From Lentinus brumalis (taxonomy: Eukaryota; Basidiomycota; Agaricomycetes; Polyporales; Polyporaceae): DNA of 64,000 nt. The notes beneath the pieces are model-generated. The model worked only from the letters and a program-made list of their open reading frames with translations. It was not told the origin of the DNA and did not search any database. The stretch is from the NCBI GenBank assembly GCA_001792895.1, contig MARA01000003.1, forward strand, positions 1,426,001 to 1,490,000, given 5' to 3'. The stretch's first letter is position 1, and each line of letters opens with the position of its first letter. Made by a program: the position numbers and the translations under genes. Shown here piece by piece: positions 1 through 10,549 of this stretch.

Positions 1-660
1 TGACGTGCTCGCGGTTTGGTGTTGTGGTGTGACCTTTGCTTGTTGGTGGTTACGTGCTTTCCAAGTTCCCGAGGACGACGCGTGATGGCATCTCTTCGCT
101 ACCCCGGATAGGGGCCTCGTTGTTTCGCCGTGTTGTGCATTGTCGGTTTACTACTTACTTTATCGCCTGCGCGCCGTCCTCGATTTTTTTGTTCTCGTCC
201 GTTCTCTCTGTTCGCGTTCCGCCCTGCATCCGCGCTATGATCCATGAACTAGAGCTCTAGACCGCATTTGCTTTACCCTTCTATGCATCCTTACTATCAT
301 GCGTCACCTCCGCCTAATGTAGTTTACTGTTGTTGCCTTTCGTCTGCCTCCGCGCACCCCCTGCCATCATGCTTGACTGCCACTCACTGTATTCTTCTTC
401 CATCCTTATATCATCATGGGGCTGTACATATGCGTATCTTCTTATCCTGTTGCTCTCTCGGTTCCACTTCCTTTTTCGCTGCACTTTGGTCTGGGTTCCG
501 TCTCCTGCATACTTTACCTGATAGACTTTCGCGGCAGCGCGTGCGTGGCATGTCTCTGCTCTAATTGCTTTTGGCGTTAGGGCGCATGCGCGCGCCCCGC
601 TGTCGCTCTGCTTTCGCGCTGTAGCTATGGTTCTGTTATCGACATAGTGTACATACTTGC
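1..660. other. intergenic, pyrimidine-rich
   Basis: No gene recognised. The + strand is rich in T/C runs of the kind seen in fungal 3' untranslated regions, so this may be the tail of a + strand gene lying left of the window. That is inference only; open frames here have no family resemblance. Confidence 0.4.
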
Positions 661-772
661 TTAGACATCGAATTATCGCAATATTCCAAACTCTACTCTA
701 CGTCGACGAGTGATCTCCAAAGTCCAGAGAAAGACACAGGATGTCCACACGACGTGCGCACACGTCGCTTTC

Positions 773-1669
773 TCAGAGACCCGCCTCCTGGGCGAACTTG
801 GCCTGAAGGGCGAGAAGCTTTTTGACGTGCTCGCGCTCGACCAGCTTTTGGTGCCACCTATAGTTGCCCGTATCGGGGTCAGCGTGTGCTCGGACACTCG
901 GCGGCAAGGGTGGAACTTACGCATAGAAGGCGGGGTATTGCTTCGGGATGTCGACGCCCTCGAGGCCTTGTAGCGCGTAGCGCATAGCAGCGTTGTTCCA
1001 GGGGACGAAAGACAGGTCCGCGACCGTCGGCTTGCCGCCGACGAGGTAGCCACCGGGGGCCTTGGCGAGGACACCGTCGAGCACGCTGAAGACGCGCAGG
1101 ATCTCCTTCTGGTACCGCTCGACCGCGCTGGGCACCTTCTCGGGGTGGTAGCGCATGAACCAGAACGCCTGGCCGAAGTACGGTCTAGGTGGCATGCGCG
1201 TGCGTGGTTAGGCTCGTGTACGTTGTGCGAGCAGTGGGGAGCAAGGAGACGACGTACCCTTGGCCGGACATCTGGAAGAAGAGCCACTGGATGAGGTGGT
1301 AGCGGCCCTTCTCGTCGGCGACGGAGAGGCGCCTCTCGGTGTCGTACTTGTCGACGAGGTAGAGGATGATCGCGCCGGACTCCCAGATCGCGAAGTCGCC
1401 GTTGTGGTGGTCGACGAGCGCGGGGATGCGGCCGTTGGGGTTGATGTCGGTGAAGGGGGGACGCTTGTGCTCGCCGCCGTTGATGTCGAGGTAGACGGAC
1501 TCGTAGCTGAGGCCGAGCTCCTCGAGCACGAAAGCGACTTTCCTGCATGCGTGAAGGCGGGTTAGGACGCGCTGTGCTGTCGGGACTGGGTACGCTGGGG
1601 GGCGGGGACGTACCAGCCGTTGGGGCCCATCTTGTGGGTGTAGAACGTGAACTGCTTTCCGTGCGACAT
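773..1669 (-). CDS. glutathione S-transferase, fungal Ure2p/GTT2-like
   Basis: Predicted cytosolic GST of 229 aa conjugating glutathione to electrophiles or peroxides. Four exons: 1614-1669, 1258-1542, 921-1184, 773-857. All junctions are GT-AG and the phases agree. The N-terminal thioredoxin fold contains NPNGRIPALVDH followed by WESGAIILYLVDKYD, the glutathione-binding cis-Pro and ES signature. The C-terminal helical domain contains GGKPTVADLSFVPWNNA, the conserved N-capping/hydrophobic staple region. The start is the ATG at 1669 (MSHGKQFTFYTHKMGPNGW), which opens directly into the first beta strand, and the length is normal for the family. A decayed GST-like fragment lies 0.6 kb upstream, so this was probably once a tandem pair. 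The substrate cannot be told from sequence. Confidence 0.93.
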
Positions 1670-2289
1670 CGTGAGGTGAATAGGTTGGGCTGTGAGGCGA
1701 AAGGTATGTTCGGGGCGGTCGAGCTGGGTTGCTGGTTGAGGAGGATGTCGAGGATCCTGCAGGGCCTTTTATACATGCCTCATCTCAACCTGGATGGTCT
1801 GAGGTGTCATCGATATTATGCAGAACGCGTGTCGTGTTACTCATCGATCAAGACTGCGGGTAGGTAGGACGACGTCGACGTCTGGCGACGTGTTCTCTCG
1901 TGTTCTGTGCAGTTCGTCAGCAAGGTTTTCCGATGAACTCGGGAAACGGCAGTATTCTAGTGGTTACCTTACACAGCCACCCAACATGGTCTGGCGATCT
2001 ATGGTCTGCCCAGTGTAACTGTGTAAGTACTGCTCGACGCTCAATCAACTGAGACAGATGCATCCAATTGTTGAATTTCTCCACCAGGGCACCAGTACTG
2101 TGCTTCGGCGTAGCTATTGCTCCGCTACGTATTGGCTATGTATAAGGCGGCCCTACTACTAGTACTCCTAGTATGGCATGCTTACTTGGTCATCGAAAGC
2201 GTCCAAAATTCACACTCGTGCAGTCGAATGATCTCTTCCTGACAGCAGGTGGGGCGCGCCATCGCACTCGTCGAGGTCATTTTTCTGAA

Positions 2290-2420
2290 TCGCTGAGTCG
2301 AACGGGGCTTCGTCATACGACGTTTTCGCAACGCCCCAGCTTGGCGCGAGGGTCAGAACGGAGTTGCTCCAGGTTACAGACGAGAGGTCCGCGGCTGTCA
2401 GTTTACCACCGTCGGGCTGG
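2290..2420 (-). pseudogene. decayed GST fragment
   Basis: On the minus strand, 2363-2416 reads GGKLTAADLSSVTWSNS, clearly related to GGKPTVADLSFVPWNNA of the intact GST just downstream. Flanking sequence on either side does not continue a GST in any frame and no exon set can be assembled. I read it as the relic of a tandem GST copy that lost its function. The outer limits given are approximate; only the core is directly supported. Confidence 0.6.
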
Positions 2421-2949
2421 CCTGAAGCGCGAAAGGTGTGGTTGGGGCGGCTGCTGAGGTGTGCACGTTCAGCATGTTGCGAGTCCCCGCAGTCTCAGTA
2501 GTCCTGTATCCCGAGTGTCTGTAGAGTCTACAAGTGAGGATAGAGGCAAGAGAGTGAGGCTAGTTGTGCCGACTCCCTGTGGTACGCGTCCAAAGGTCTC
2601 AATATTAATGAACAGTCCTTGTGGCCAGCAGTACTTACCGCCGCGATGGAAGCGTAGGCTAGTGGACAGGAGGAACGGTCCACGCCCATTCCACTGGTGC
2701 CTACTGGTGCGTGTGATATGTGGGGCATGGAAGGGAAGCGCTCATCTCGCACCACGGGCCGAGGCGTAGCAGGCTGTGATTGGCTGGAGGACTGTGCCCG
2801 CTGGCAGAGGGCGTCAAACAGGGAGAGCGCAAATTTGGGCGTGGACGGAGTTGCCTCTGCTCGTCATCCACGCCTTGCATGGCCGCCTCCCTCTCGCTGC
2901 CCCTGACGGCGAGCACACTGCAGTCAAGCACTCCGACTCTTGGAACCCG

Positions 2950-5181
2950 ATGGACGTCAACGCCGCCCATGGGGGCGATCTCGACACAAACGGCGCGCCC
3001 CATCCCGCTGATGACCGCGTCGTGTCTAACGGCGACGGCGCAGGCTATCCCGCCCCCGACTCCGCCACAGGCAACGGCGTCGAGAGCGCCGCCGCTGCTG
3101 CCGCCCGTGCCGACGCTGCCGCGCGTGGCGACAAGATTGTCAAGGTGCTTATTGGTCTCTGCTTTGTGTGGTGTTTGCCCCGTTACTTCCTCCCTCTTAC
3201 CTCCCGGCGTCGCTCTCTCCCCTGCCTGTTGGCCGCCCTTTGCCCTGCTCGCCTGCTTGTCTCTGCCCTCGTGCTGACGCAGTATGCCGCACCACACATC
3301 TTGCGCGGCCGGAGCGTGCCATGGTCCTGCTTGAGAGTGTTTGAGCGTAAACATCGGACATTCGTGACATGGCAACCTACCGTTCGCGATTGCACCCTCA
3401 GGTCTCAGGGGCCACTACGATATCGTGCGGCATACGAACTGACTCAGGCCGTATACGCGTCGGCGATCTAGGGCTATCTGCGGAGGCGCCCCTGTCCTTC
3501 CTGAGGGCTGCTACGGATTTCTCTCCGCTTCTCTCGATTTTAGTCTTCCGTCTTTGTACTTGCTGGCTTTTCTCCTCGCGTTCACGATGACTGACGGCTT
3601 TCTCTCATGCTACTCCGACCTTGGGGACACGGCTGTTGCTCTTCTGGAACTTCAGTTGAACAAGGTCTATATCGGCGGCCTCCCCGAACACACCCGCAAG
3701 GAAGACCTCGAAAGTTGCTTCGGAAAGATTGGCAACATCGTCAACATCGAGCTCAAGTAAGTTTCTCCCGACGAGCGCAGAGGATGTCATGTTCACAAGG
3801 CGATGCATCGTGCGAACAGGGTTGGATACGGCTTTGTGGTAAGTTCATATAACATGCTTCTAGGCGTCGTTCTGGGCCTGATCTCTGCCTTCCGCAGGAA
3901 TTCGACAACCGCGAGGCTGCGGAAGAGAGCGTCGCCAAGTACCACGAGGGCTACTTCATGGGAAACAAGATACGTGTCGAAATATCTCATGGTGGCGGAA
4001 GAACCGCCAAGTACAGCGGCGACCCTGGGGCTTGTTTTAAGTGCGGCCAAATGGGTCACTGGGCAAGGTTAGTCGAGCCTTCACCAGTGGTTCGCCCAGA
4101 GCTGATACCTTTCCCAGGGAGTGCCCGAACCATGTCGCAAGCGGGTATGTAGCTCGCTGATAGTGCTAGGATGATGTCACTGAAGCATCTGCTTGATCAT
4201 ACAGACGTCGTCCGAGCGAGGCCCCTCTCATCGATCGTATTCAGCCGCCTAGGGATTACCTCCCCCCTCCCCGGGATTACCCTTACCGTGGAGACTACGG
4301 TCGTTATCCCCAGTAGGGGATCCTCGTTACTTTGAGTATCCTCCGCCTCCGCTTCCGCCTCGTCGCGAGGGTCCATATGGTCGACCGGTGTCTCCGCCAC
4401 CCAGAGATTTCCGTGACTATCCTCCCCCTCCGCCGGCTGTGCGCTCTGCTAGGGACTACGATGAGTATCGCATCCGAGGCCCTCCGCCGCCTGCACCCCC
4501 GCCTGCTCGCTTCGAGGCTCGTGGCTACTATCCTGAGGGCGAGGCTGTTCCTCCCCCTGGTTACCCTCCTCGCGGCTATCCTCCGCCGCCTCCGCGGGAT
4601 TACTATGATCGTTACGACCGAGGCCGCGCTGCTCCTCCTCCGCCGGCCGACAGATATAGTTCTTACGCTCCGCCCGCTGCCAGGCCACGGACTCCTCCTG
4701 GTGCCCCGCCCGCCCGCGCTGCTCGCGACGACTACGATCGCCCTCCTCCTCGGTACGCTCTTCTTGTGTGCTCCCTCGGGGTCTTGTCTTGACCTCGATG
4801 TTCTAGTGATTACCCCCTGCTGACGCTCGGGGCAGAGCCGCCTCTCCCACGCGCTACGACTACCCTCCTCGTGCAGGAAGTGCTGAGGCAGCTCGCTATC
4901 GGTTCGTCTCCCCTCTACTTCTGGCTAGCCCAAGCTGATTGGTGTCCTTCCAGTCGTCGTTCTCAGAGCCCTCCCCCCGTTCGGCTTCTGGTGCTCCTTA
5001 CGACTCTGCGGGCTACGGCGCTGGCTCTGGTGGCGCCGCCTACAATGGCACTTCTGGTGGCTACGCGAACGGCTATCCCGGCGGTGCTCCTCCGCCCCCC
5101 AGGAGCTCTGGCGGCAGCAGAGAGTATGCTCCTCCCCGCGCTCGCGAACCTGAACCGGCCGGGAGCTACAGGCGTGCCTGA
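2950..5181 (+). CDS. RRM and CCHC zinc-knuckle RNA-binding protein, SR-like, frame broken twice
   Basis: RNA-binding protein, probably nuclear and splicing-related. Exons: 2950-3144, 3656-3756, 3820-3838 (19 bases), 3898-4067, 4118-4144, 4205-4752, 4836-4901, 4954-5181. One RRM: RNP2 is VYIGGL (about residues 69-74) and RNP1 is GYGFVEF (about 101-107), carried partly by the 19-base exon. It is followed by a CCHC knuckle (C151, C154, H159, C164) and a long tail rich in Pro, Tyr, Arg and Asp (RDYPPPP-type repeats), ending Gly-rich. The frame breaks at the C tracts 4308-4311 (a TAG follows at 4314) and 4973-4978. One extra C at each restores the tail. The first intron (3145-3655) is long with a weak donor (GTGCTT), so exon 1 and the start are less certain than the rest. 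Confidence 0.82.
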
Positions 5182-5300
5182 GTCTGCAGCCGACGTCGTT
5201 CCTCGCACACACACACCGTCTCGAACGGGGAACAGCGGTCTACACACAGATACTTCGAAATGTTGTCTTGCGTCCTAGTAGTTCCGAAGAAAACCTTGTC

Positions 5301-5512
5301 TTGGCTCCCCCATATCTATGGCATCTGGTGGGTATAGCTAGTGGACGGATCTGGTTCGGGACACCAGAGAAAAGCCCTTGCCTTGCTCCTTATGCCTGTC
5401 TCGTCTTGGCTTGTTGTATCTACGACATCTGGTGGGCGTTGTCAGTGGTTCGGACCTGGTCTAGAAGCACACCAGAGATGATCCCTTACAGCGTTCCTTA
5501 TGTCGCCTCTTT
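5301..5512. repeat. degenerate tandem duplication, about 104 bp unit
   Basis: Two head-to-tail copies, about 5301-5404 and 5405-5512. Both begin TTGGCT/TTGGCTT and share GCATCTGGTGGG / ACATCTGGTGGG, CACCAGAGA and TTCCTTATG or CTCCTTATG in the same order. No coding signal. It lies between the convergent ends of the RNA-binding gene and the Rieske gene; the rest of 5182-5772 holds nothing I recognise. Confidence 0.65.
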
Positions 5513-5772
5513 ATATGCTCTGTCTGTATCTCGTTCTCGCTTCCTCGTAGCTCCTTCTCCCTCCTCCCCATCCCCACCATCTAGTCCATATCGAATATGT
5601 CTTGCTCTGTACTGTGCACGTAAATGAACAATATAGTCGTCCCACCCTTATTCGCGGCGCCATAGCGCTTTGTGTGTCCATGTGTGCATCACTCAACCGC
5701 ACGGCTAAAGTGCAATCAGACGATGCACGAAGGATTCCGACAATAGTATTGCTAGATAATGTACGACATCTA

Positions 5773-6867
5773 TCAACCAATGATCATCTTGCCCTCGGCC
5801 TCGTTGATATCGTACTGAGGAACCTCTAGGTTGAGCTGTGGACAAGGATGGATGAGCGTTCTGCGACAGAGTCTGCACGGCGCTGCTACTCACAGGAGCG
5901 GGGCCCTTGCGGATACGTCCAGCTATATACGAGCCGGTCAGACAGGCCAATGGGCGAGAAAAAGCTGCCACTCACAAATATCATAATGCGAGCCGTGGCA
6001 CGGGCAGAACCAGCCTCCGTAGTCGCCAGCCTCGCCGATGGGGACACAACCCAAGTGGGTGCAGACACCGAGCATGACGAGCCACTCGGGCTTCTTCGTG
6101 CGCGCCTCGTCGCTCTCGGGGTCGCGGAGGCTCTTCCAGTCCGTGTTGCGCGCCTCCTCGATCTCGTCCGGCGTGCGGTGGCGGATGAAGACGGGCTTGC
6201 CGCGCCACTTGATGATCGCGTTCTTGCCCTCGGGGATGCTCGCGAGGTCGAGCTCGACCTTGGCCATCGCGAGCACGTCCGCGGACGCGGCCATCGTCGC
6301 GAGGAACTCCGTCACCGTCGACTTGGCCGCGGACGCGGAGAGCAGGCCGAGCGAGCCGATCATGAGGTACGTGAGCCCGCGGTTCGTCGCCGGGTCCTTG
6401 GCCTCGTACTTGGAGAAGTCGGGGACCTGCGGCGCGTCGCGGACGACCGCGGAGGTGTGCAGCAGGCTCTTCTGGTGGATGCCGGTCACGGGGGCTGGTG
6501 CGCGACAGGGCACGAGGCGTGAGCGTGCGTTGGGGAATATCGTCCGAGGCCCGGGGCCTGCAGAAAATGACGCGCCGGAAGCGGGCTTCCTGCAGGGCAC
6601 CGGGGCCGCCAGGGCTCAGATGAACGAGGACTCACGATACGCAAAGGTCTTCGAGAGGAGCCCTGAGGACGTCCTCGAGACACCTCCTGCCCATCGAGGA
6701 GGCACGTCGGAGCGGGGGCCTGAAGCTCCATGGCCGTGTCCGTGGCCGCTCCCGGCGGACCCGCGGGCAGCAAGGTTGACGAGGGGCGCAACAGGGACGC
6801 CCGAGGAGAGAGTGCGGACGGTGGTGGGGATGGTCACGGCCTTTTTGGAGAGGTGGACAGTCGCCAT
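5773..6867 (-). CDS. RIP1: Rieske iron-sulfur subunit of mitochondrial complex III
   Basis: Ubiquinol-cytochrome c reductase Rieske protein, 301 aa as modelled, acting in the mitochondrial inner membrane and passing electrons from ubiquinol to cytochrome c1. Exons: 6636-6867, 5976-6557, 5894-5922 (29 bases), 5773-5835. Seen: the two [2Fe-2S] boxes CTHLGC and CPCHGSHYD, the C-terminal [12 protein letters not shown] stretch assembled across two introns, and a membrane segment ([18 protein letters not shown]) before the soluble head. The N-terminal exon is basic and poor in acidic residues, as for a matrix-targeting presequence. The start is uncertain: an in-frame ATG also lies at 7008, and intron 1 could end further downstream near 6500. 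From residue 130 on the identity is not in doubt. Confidence 0.93.
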
Positions 6868-7244
6868 GGCGGTAAGGACGGTGAGGAAGGTATCGAGCTC
6901 GCTGTCGGCAGTGACGAGCGCAAACGTGGGCGGAGTTTTGAATCTGACGCCCGCTGCCTCCCGTCCCGTTCTTTCCCGCCAGCGCTTGTTTAATGCGTCT
7001 CCTGCCATTGGCCCGAGTTGGCCGGCCTTGGCCAGACTTCGCCTCGACGAGGTCTCTGTTTGCTACCTTGAGCATGCTCAGGTTTTGGGAGATATCTGTA
7101 CATGTATTGCTGCGTTGCATACTAGTGGGTATCATGCAACTCGTCGTGACGGTCGTGTCTAAGGGGAAGCCGTACAAGTACAAACAGTAATCTACAACTC
7201 TAACACACTCTGGTCGTCTTCGTAGATACCGATACACATTTCTG

Positions 7245-8948
7245 TCACCAGCGGAGAGGGGCGGAACTTTCTGCTTGAAGAGGGGCTAACTGCTTGAAGA
7301 GATGCCTCTGCAAGCACGAGAGGACACGCTGCTTCGGGAACTTGGGCGCAACGGGCAGGCCTCTGTGCTTCGCGAGCCGCCGGACGACGTTCGGGTCTGC
7401 AGAGGAGCGACGCGTTAGAACTATATACACTGCCCGAGGAGGCCGGCACCGGGACGTACAGTCAGAGATGATCCCATCGGCATTCCAGTCCAGCAGCTGC
7501 TCCACGATGTTCATCCGGTTCACCGTCCACGGCTTCACCTTGAGACCGAGCTGGTGCGCCGCGTCGATCATCTCCTTCGTCGTGAACGACGCGTAGCCGT
7601 CCATGTCCGGGTCTGGGACGGGTGTCTCGAAGGACGATGCGGCGGGGGAGAGGATGTCGGCGCCGATGCTGTGCGCCGCTTGCGCGACCTGGTGAGCGAG
7701 GGTCGGGCCGGGGAAGGAGTCGAGACGCAGGCCTGCAAGCCAGGGCGTGGTGCTGTTGTCTGGGCTGAAGGCGGTCTCGCTGAGAGGATATCAGGACTAC
7801 AGTACGGACACTGGCACAATGCCACGCACTCGTCAATAAGGGCAGAAGTCGTGATGGAAGGGTCAAGCTCCTGCAGCCGAGAGTCAGTATGGTTCTTCAT
7901 CATGACAGACCAGACCTGCCTTCATGGCAATGATGGTCCTCCAGTCGAAGCTTTGGTACTAGCACACGGGACGTCAGCACTGACACTATTCAGGACAACA
8001 TCTGCGCCAGTACCCACCGTGATAGAACGTCTGTATGGGCTGCTGCTGAAGATCTCGTACTGCTTCTGCACAAAGTCGCTGACGCCCAGCGTCCTGTCCG
8101 CGTACCGCGCGTCGATCTTCGACTCGATGTTCCACAGCACCTGCCGGGCCGGGTCCGCGCACTCGACGAACTCAAACACCTCCTGCAGCGTGGAGATCCG
8201 GGTCCCAGGATACGTCAGCTGCATCGCTACAAGCAACGAGAGAAGCGCGTCAGGCTCAGACTCGATCGCGGTGTGCCTAGGCGGGGAAGAGAAGACGCAC
8301 GATAGCCGTGCTGCCGCTTCGAGCCACAGTCGATCGTGCGTAGCTGCGCGAAGGTCAGGTTCGCGATGTACTTGCCGACGTATGGATAGTCGGGATCGCC
8401 AGGGAACTGTGGAGCGGCGCAGCCGGGGTTACTCCTTGCAGCAGGGGGAGAGCGTCAGCGACGAGAGGGAGACGTACTACGGGGTGGGTATCCTGGCACT
8501 TCGCAGAAGTGATCTCCTCGTCATGCCAGACGACGACGTGCCCGTCCTATGAGGTGATGTTCGTTGAGGAGTGCGTGCTGGGCGGGAAAGCATTCACCTT
8601 CGTGATCCCGTTGTCGAGCTCGAGCGTTGAGGCGCCGTCGATGAGACCCCTGCATGCCAGCACAACGTCAGCGTCCGTACCACACGCGAGCCACTGTCCG
8701 TCTCACCAAGCAAAACTCGGGAGGGTATTCTCAACGGTGTTCCCTCGACCACCTCGGTGTGCCTGCGACAGCGGCAAGAGTGATGAATACGTAAACGCAT
8801 CGAGGGGGTTATCTCTACTCACCTGAACGTCATAAAACCTGTCGTGGCGCTGCAGCGCAGCAGAGTCCAGCGGTCGTTGTGCAGGAGAGGCAACGATGAG
8901 CATGGCCTCGCTGGCCAGGTTGGCGAGGAAAGCGAGAGGAGCGAACAT
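7245..8948 (-). CDS. secreted glycerophosphodiester phosphodiesterase
   Basis: GDPD-family enzyme, 389 aa, hydrolysing glycerophosphodiesters to glycerol-3-phosphate and an alcohol. Ten exons: 8823-8948, 8707-8762, 8598-8649, 8478-8546, 8301-8406, 8018-8226, 7920-7958, 7830-7870, 7460-7779, 7245-7396, with consistent phases. The N-terminus (MFAPLAFLANLASEA) is signal-peptide-like, so it is probably secreted. Catalytic set: H44 in HRGGRGNTVENT, E71 and D73 in TLELDNG, H86 in VVWHDEE. The barrel continues with WNIESK and ends with VKPWTVNR and NADGIISDYPN. The intron at 7871-7919 starts with GC rather than GT: the frame works only with AAG|GC...AG. Preceded on the same strand by COX19 with a 0.9-kb gap. 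Confidence 0.94.
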
Positions 8949-9851
8949 CGCTACGGCGACGCGGGGAGAGCTCGGGAGGGGAGATCTGAGCGAAACTCGC
9001 TCGACTGGACCGCTGGGCTGTACATAAGGACGGCGCCGTGGCTGACTGGAGTTGTCGGGCGCATTGCGTGAAGCATCACACGTTCCACGACGATCCGCAG
9101 AGCTGCTTGTCTGCCACAAACGTTCATGAAGACACCTGCCGCATAAGGGAATACTCCGGCCGGAATGGGGCGCACTGCAGCGGAGAATTCCCGTGTGCGC
9201 ACACAGTGAACAGCGTTTGAGCCACTTCCAAGCGCGGAATAACGCGGAATCCGAGTCGGGGAGGGCGAACGTGCAACGCAAGCGCCGAGATGCCGTCCAT
9301 TACTGGACACCGTCAGCCACAATTTGAAGCTTGAACCGCATCTCTTAGGAGTGATGTTAGCTGTTGTGTCCCGGTTTCTTCAGCAGAGTAATGCGGCACT
9401 CACCCAAATCTCAGGCAAGTGAGCGCGAGGAAGAGGTTTCCAGTGTGACGGAGAGTACCGCGCCGGCATACAACCCACAGTCCAGTAAGACACATGTGAA
9501 GACCTGAGACCTCAGACGTTCACAATGGGCGATGCGGAGGTTTTGTCAAGAGCGACTCCCATTTCACTGTGTACCAGGATTGCCAGGATATCCTCGTGCT
9601 GACCAGCCGCGGTGATCCATGTCAGAAACCGTTCAAGGTCCCTGGATGACTGGTGCCTCGAAACATCATGCTTCCCAAATAGGCGTCGGGATGTGCAAAG
9701 GCAGAAGAAGAAAGGTGGAGAGTAGCGGAACGACGAACAGAAGTGTGGATAGTGATATTACAAGGAAGGGTGCAAGACCCCAGGAAACGTACGTAGCATA
9801 CAAGAGCGAAATATAGAGCTGGACGACAAACCGGGCGACTGAGCGGGGCTG
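8949..9851. other. intergenic
   Basis: Upstream region of the phosphodiesterase and downstream region of COX19. Short open frames only, none recognisable. Confidence 0.5.
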
Positions 9852-10308
9852 TCAAGCTTTCGGCCTGTCCTTGGGGTTGTCTTTGGCGACCGTACTGCTT
9901 CCGAGCTCGCCAACACCACTGAGTCCCAGATTCGTCCACTCATCACGTTCCATGAGCCCGCTTCGAAGGCAATTCAGAAAGGCACGCCGAGAGGAGGTAG
10001 GACCAACGCACCGAGACATCCGACACTCCAAATAATCCTTGTTTAGATGCCGACAGGGGGACGAGTTGCTGCCGTTCTTGCGCAAGCAATCAAGGTATTT
10101 CTTCATGAAGTCCTTGCACTCTCCTGCGTGCCGAGGCTTAGGTGAGGGATCTGGCTGTACGAGCATGGCGCGACGCACCATAGTGGTCCAGAGGAAACGA
10201 TCCCCGGTCCTGTTCCTGTGAGACCCTGCCAGCGAATCGGAGCTACATGCTTACTGGGGCAGACACGGAGAAGCCTCCTGAGAGCGAGGGAGGGCGACCA
10301 AAGGACAT
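9852..10308 (-). CDS. COX19: cytochrome c oxidase assembly protein COX19
   Basis: Small twin CX9C protein of the mitochondrial intermembrane space and cytosol, needed for copper delivery and assembly of cytochrome c oxidase. Four exons: 10255-10308, 10179-10209, 10012-10123, 9852-9960. It starts MSFGRPPSLSGGF, the family's typical opening, then DRGSFPLDHYGECKDF. Motifs C31-x9-C41 and C52-x9-C62 are present, then the GLMERDEWTNLGL signature. Exon 2 is only 31 bases, and a 51-base intron (9961-10011) has no stop, so a naive reading would retain it. The start is certain because the first 18 codons end at a GTAAGC donor in phase. The C-terminal extension after WTNLGL is not conserved in my recollection of the family. 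Confidence 0.95.
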
Positions 10309-10549
10309 GCCGCGTGCAGTGGGAGAGGCTGGCGGGAGACGCACACGACGTCGGGCTTGGCTGGAGGATCCGAGACTCGGGCGCCTGGGACGCGGCAGAA
10401 GGAGCGGTCACGTGTGCTACGCTCCCATAAGGCACAGCGGAATTCCGAATTGGAGGCGATTAGAGATTGGGCCGAGTAGCAATTCGGAATTCGGCAGCTC
10501 TGGAGAGTACATAGATCCAGTCCCAAGAGTCCCCTCCTGCTCCCAACGT

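Noticed and set aside
673..1776. 367-codon open frame on the minus strand over the GST
   Set aside because: Different frame that ignores the GST introns; Arg/Pro-rich composition typical of shifted GC-rich reading.
6038..7162. 374-codon open frame on the + strand over the Rieske gene
   Set aside because: Antisense of the Rieske exons, which carry unmistakable iron-sulfur motifs on the other strand.
9961..10011. In-frame stretch of COX19 between CRMSR and GLMER read as coding
   Set aside because: It is a 51-base intron with consensus donor and acceptor; removing it restores the GLMERDEW signature next to the second CX9C motif.
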